From: a bacterium D16-36
GTDB taxonomy: Bacteria > Bacillota > Clostridia > Lachnospirales > Lachnospiraceae
Assembly: GCA_003611745.1 (NCBI GenBank)
Contig: RAYF01000032.1
Span: 1-64,000 of the forward strand
Direction of reading: 5' to 3'
DNA length: 64,000 nt
In this document: positions 62,893 through 64,000 of the stretch, in pieces
How positions within the stretch are numbered: the first letter of the stretch is position 1
Layout: each line of letters opens with the position of its first letter
The notes under the pieces: generated by a model
Told to the model about the DNA's origin: nothing
The model's database searches: none
The model's input: the letters and a program-made list of their open reading frames with translations, nothing else
Translations under genes and position numbers: made by a program

Positions 62893-63555
62893 TTATATAA
62901 TTGCCTCAACATTTGATACAATTGTATAGTAATCTAAATCAGGTTTTTCCACAAGTTCTTTTATCTGTTCCAGCATTGCCCCGTCGTAAGCCAGCCCGCT
63001 TCTTTCCACCCTCGGCACCATACGGCACACTTCCCTTACCAGCTCATCTCTGGATGCCCCAAGCCGCGCATATAAATCAATCCGCTCAATGCGTTTTCCA
63101 GCTTTAATCATATTCCTCACCTGTTCCGAATCAATCTGGTCATCTGCAATCCCCCAGAATGACAGAATGTGGTCCATGATATACTGCAGTTCTATCAGCG
63201 GGGAACTGCTGACAGCAGCCTTATTCATGTCATAGATGGCAAGCTGGATATAAGAGAGCGCTTCCGAGCCGATACTCTCCCTGAGAACAATGGCATTGTC
63301 ATATGCCCTGTTCAAATTGCTGATAATAGAATCCGGGTTTTCGGCATCAAAAGGATAACGCCTGATAAAATCCTCCCTTGATGTATAAATATTAGGGATA
63401 TCTATGGATTCGCAGAATTTTTGATAGCTGTCAATCGTTTCATCAATCATTGTGTCAAAACTCTTATAATAAAATCGGAGCGTAGTGTAGACACGTTCCG
63501 TATACCTCCCCAGCCAATATAGGTGATCCGCCTGTTCTACTGATACAATACCCAT
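62893..63555 (-). CDS. Alpha-E domain protein
   Basis: 220 aa, fully alpha helical with the signature EQADHLYWLGRYTERVY at the N-terminus, plus HILSFWGI and LYARLGASRDELVREV. Alpha-E proteins (DUF403) are usually near 310 aa, so this one is short. They are found beside circularly permuted ATP-grasp and transglutaminase proteins, but their biochemical role is unknown. Overlaps the end of the ATP-grasp gene by 19 bp. Confidence 0.8.
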   Translation of the reverse strand: MGIVSVEQADHLYWLGRYTERVYTTLRFYYKSFDTMIDETIDSYQKFCESIDIPNIYTSREDFIRRYPFDAENPDSIISNLNRAYDNAIVLRESIGSEALSYIQLAIYDMNKAAVSSSPLIELQYIMDHILSFWGIADDQIDSEQVRNMIKAGKRIERIDLYARLGASRDELVREVCRMVPRVERSGLAYDGAMLEQIKELVEKPDLDYYTIVSNVEAII

Positions 63556-64000
63556 GTGTCTTTAAACCCTCCTCCCTGTGATGAATTCACTATAAAAGAA
63601 TCTGAATTTCTGGAAAATCTTGTCAGCCCACTTTTCCAGACGAATGGTTCCTCCGCCATCAGGACAAATGCACGAAGATCTGCCTTTCTTGGTACAATCT
63701 CCCCATGGTCCACAATATCCAGATCCTGAAAATCAATGACTTCCTGTGCAATAAATCTTCTTGGCTCCCGCTTTAAAAGGGCAATGAAATCCTGTTTCTG
63801 CTCCTTTGTCATGGAGCTGCCAAATACAACACCATAACCACCTGCTTCTGCCACATCTTTTAATACCAGATCATCGAAATGTGCCAGAACATACTTCATA
63901 TCCTCCTCATAAAAAGGCAGATATGTAGGCGCATTGCTTAAAATAGGCTCCTCGCCCAGATAATACCGAATCATCTTAGGAACAAAATAATAAATACCCT
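63537..64000 (-). CDS. Circularly permuted ATP-grasp protein, C-terminal part (runs off window)
   Basis: The frame is open to the right edge: residues before Met (GIYYFVPK) fit the family, so the start lies outside. The visible about 154 residues match the C-terminal part of the CP_ATPgrasp (DUF404/407) family: MIRYYLGEEPILSNAPTY, ADLRAFVLM, and a C-terminal SSQGGGFKDTWVL. This family is thought to form amide bonds between carboxylates and amines. It heads the cluster that includes alpha-E and transglutaminase-like proteins. Confidence 0.85.
   Translation of the reverse strand, partial: GIYYFVPKMIRYYLGEEPILSNAPTYLPFYEEDMKYVLAHFDDLVLKDVAEAGGYGVVFGSSMTKEQKQDFIALLKREPRRFIAQEVIDFQDLDIVDHGEIVPRKADLRAFVLMAEEPFVWKSGLTRFSRNSDSFIVNSSQGGGFKDTWVLYQ

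Overview
The window looks like a chromosomal segment from a Gram-positive anaerobe of the class Clostridia, most likely a Lachnospiraceae gut commensal. This is inferred from moderate GC, Firmicutes-only genes (hprK, a YtvI-like permease, a Met T-box ahead of metG, CheX), strong Shine-Dalgarno (SD) sequences with frequent TTG/GTG starts, and a large secreted GH43 arabinan-degrading protein. No sequence search was run, so genus and species are not assigned.

Layout. 0-0.4 kb: a small holin-like (type I toxin-like) peptide. 0.4-7 kb: a 2.2-kaa secreted multidomain GH43 protein, followed by a possible small RNA. 7.7-22 kb: YtvI-like permease, two CobW-type metal GTPases (one with a His/Cys repeat block, one fused to a DUF1980-like domain), an RNA methyltransferase, CheX, a parvulin lipoprotein, mfd, pth, an HD-GYP-like protein, hprK and uvrC. 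22-30 kb: PHP phosphatase, an FtsH protease fused in frame to a HAD phosphatase, an ECF sigma/anti-sigma/lipoprotein operon and pyrG. 30-40 kb: an accessory island with an Rpn-type nuclease, Nudix hydrolase, kinase-like and deaminase genes, gene debris, a MORN gene flanked by inverted repeats, two tandem type I toxin-antitoxin modules and a TIR-domain protein. 40-47 kb: a second ECF sigma operon, a GNAT enzyme and a VanR/VanS/VanY-like operon. 48-49 kb: a type III toxin-antitoxin locus (RNA repeats, terminator, ToxN/AbiQ-family toxin). 49-53 kb: metG behind a T-box, and an AT-rich XRE/radical-SAM pair.

53-64 kb is read leftward as a sulfur/thiol and amide-bond region. A circularly permuted ATP-grasp protein, an alpha-E protein, a transglutaminase-like protein and two M14-type proteins form one operon ending in a strong terminator. 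Next come a tRNA-Cys-like RNA gene, a class II glutamine amidotransferase, a GshA-type glutamate-cysteine ligase, cystathionine synthase/lyase and C-S lyase enzymes, then cysK and a LysR regulator.

The most notable items are the FtsH-HAD fusion, the atypical tRNA-Cys-like gene (C33, G73, mismatched anticodon stem) in the leader of the thiol genes, the type III and tandem type I toxin-antitoxin loci, the TIR protein, and a four-copy hairpin repeat family. Three of those four copies begin within about 5 bp of a stop codon.
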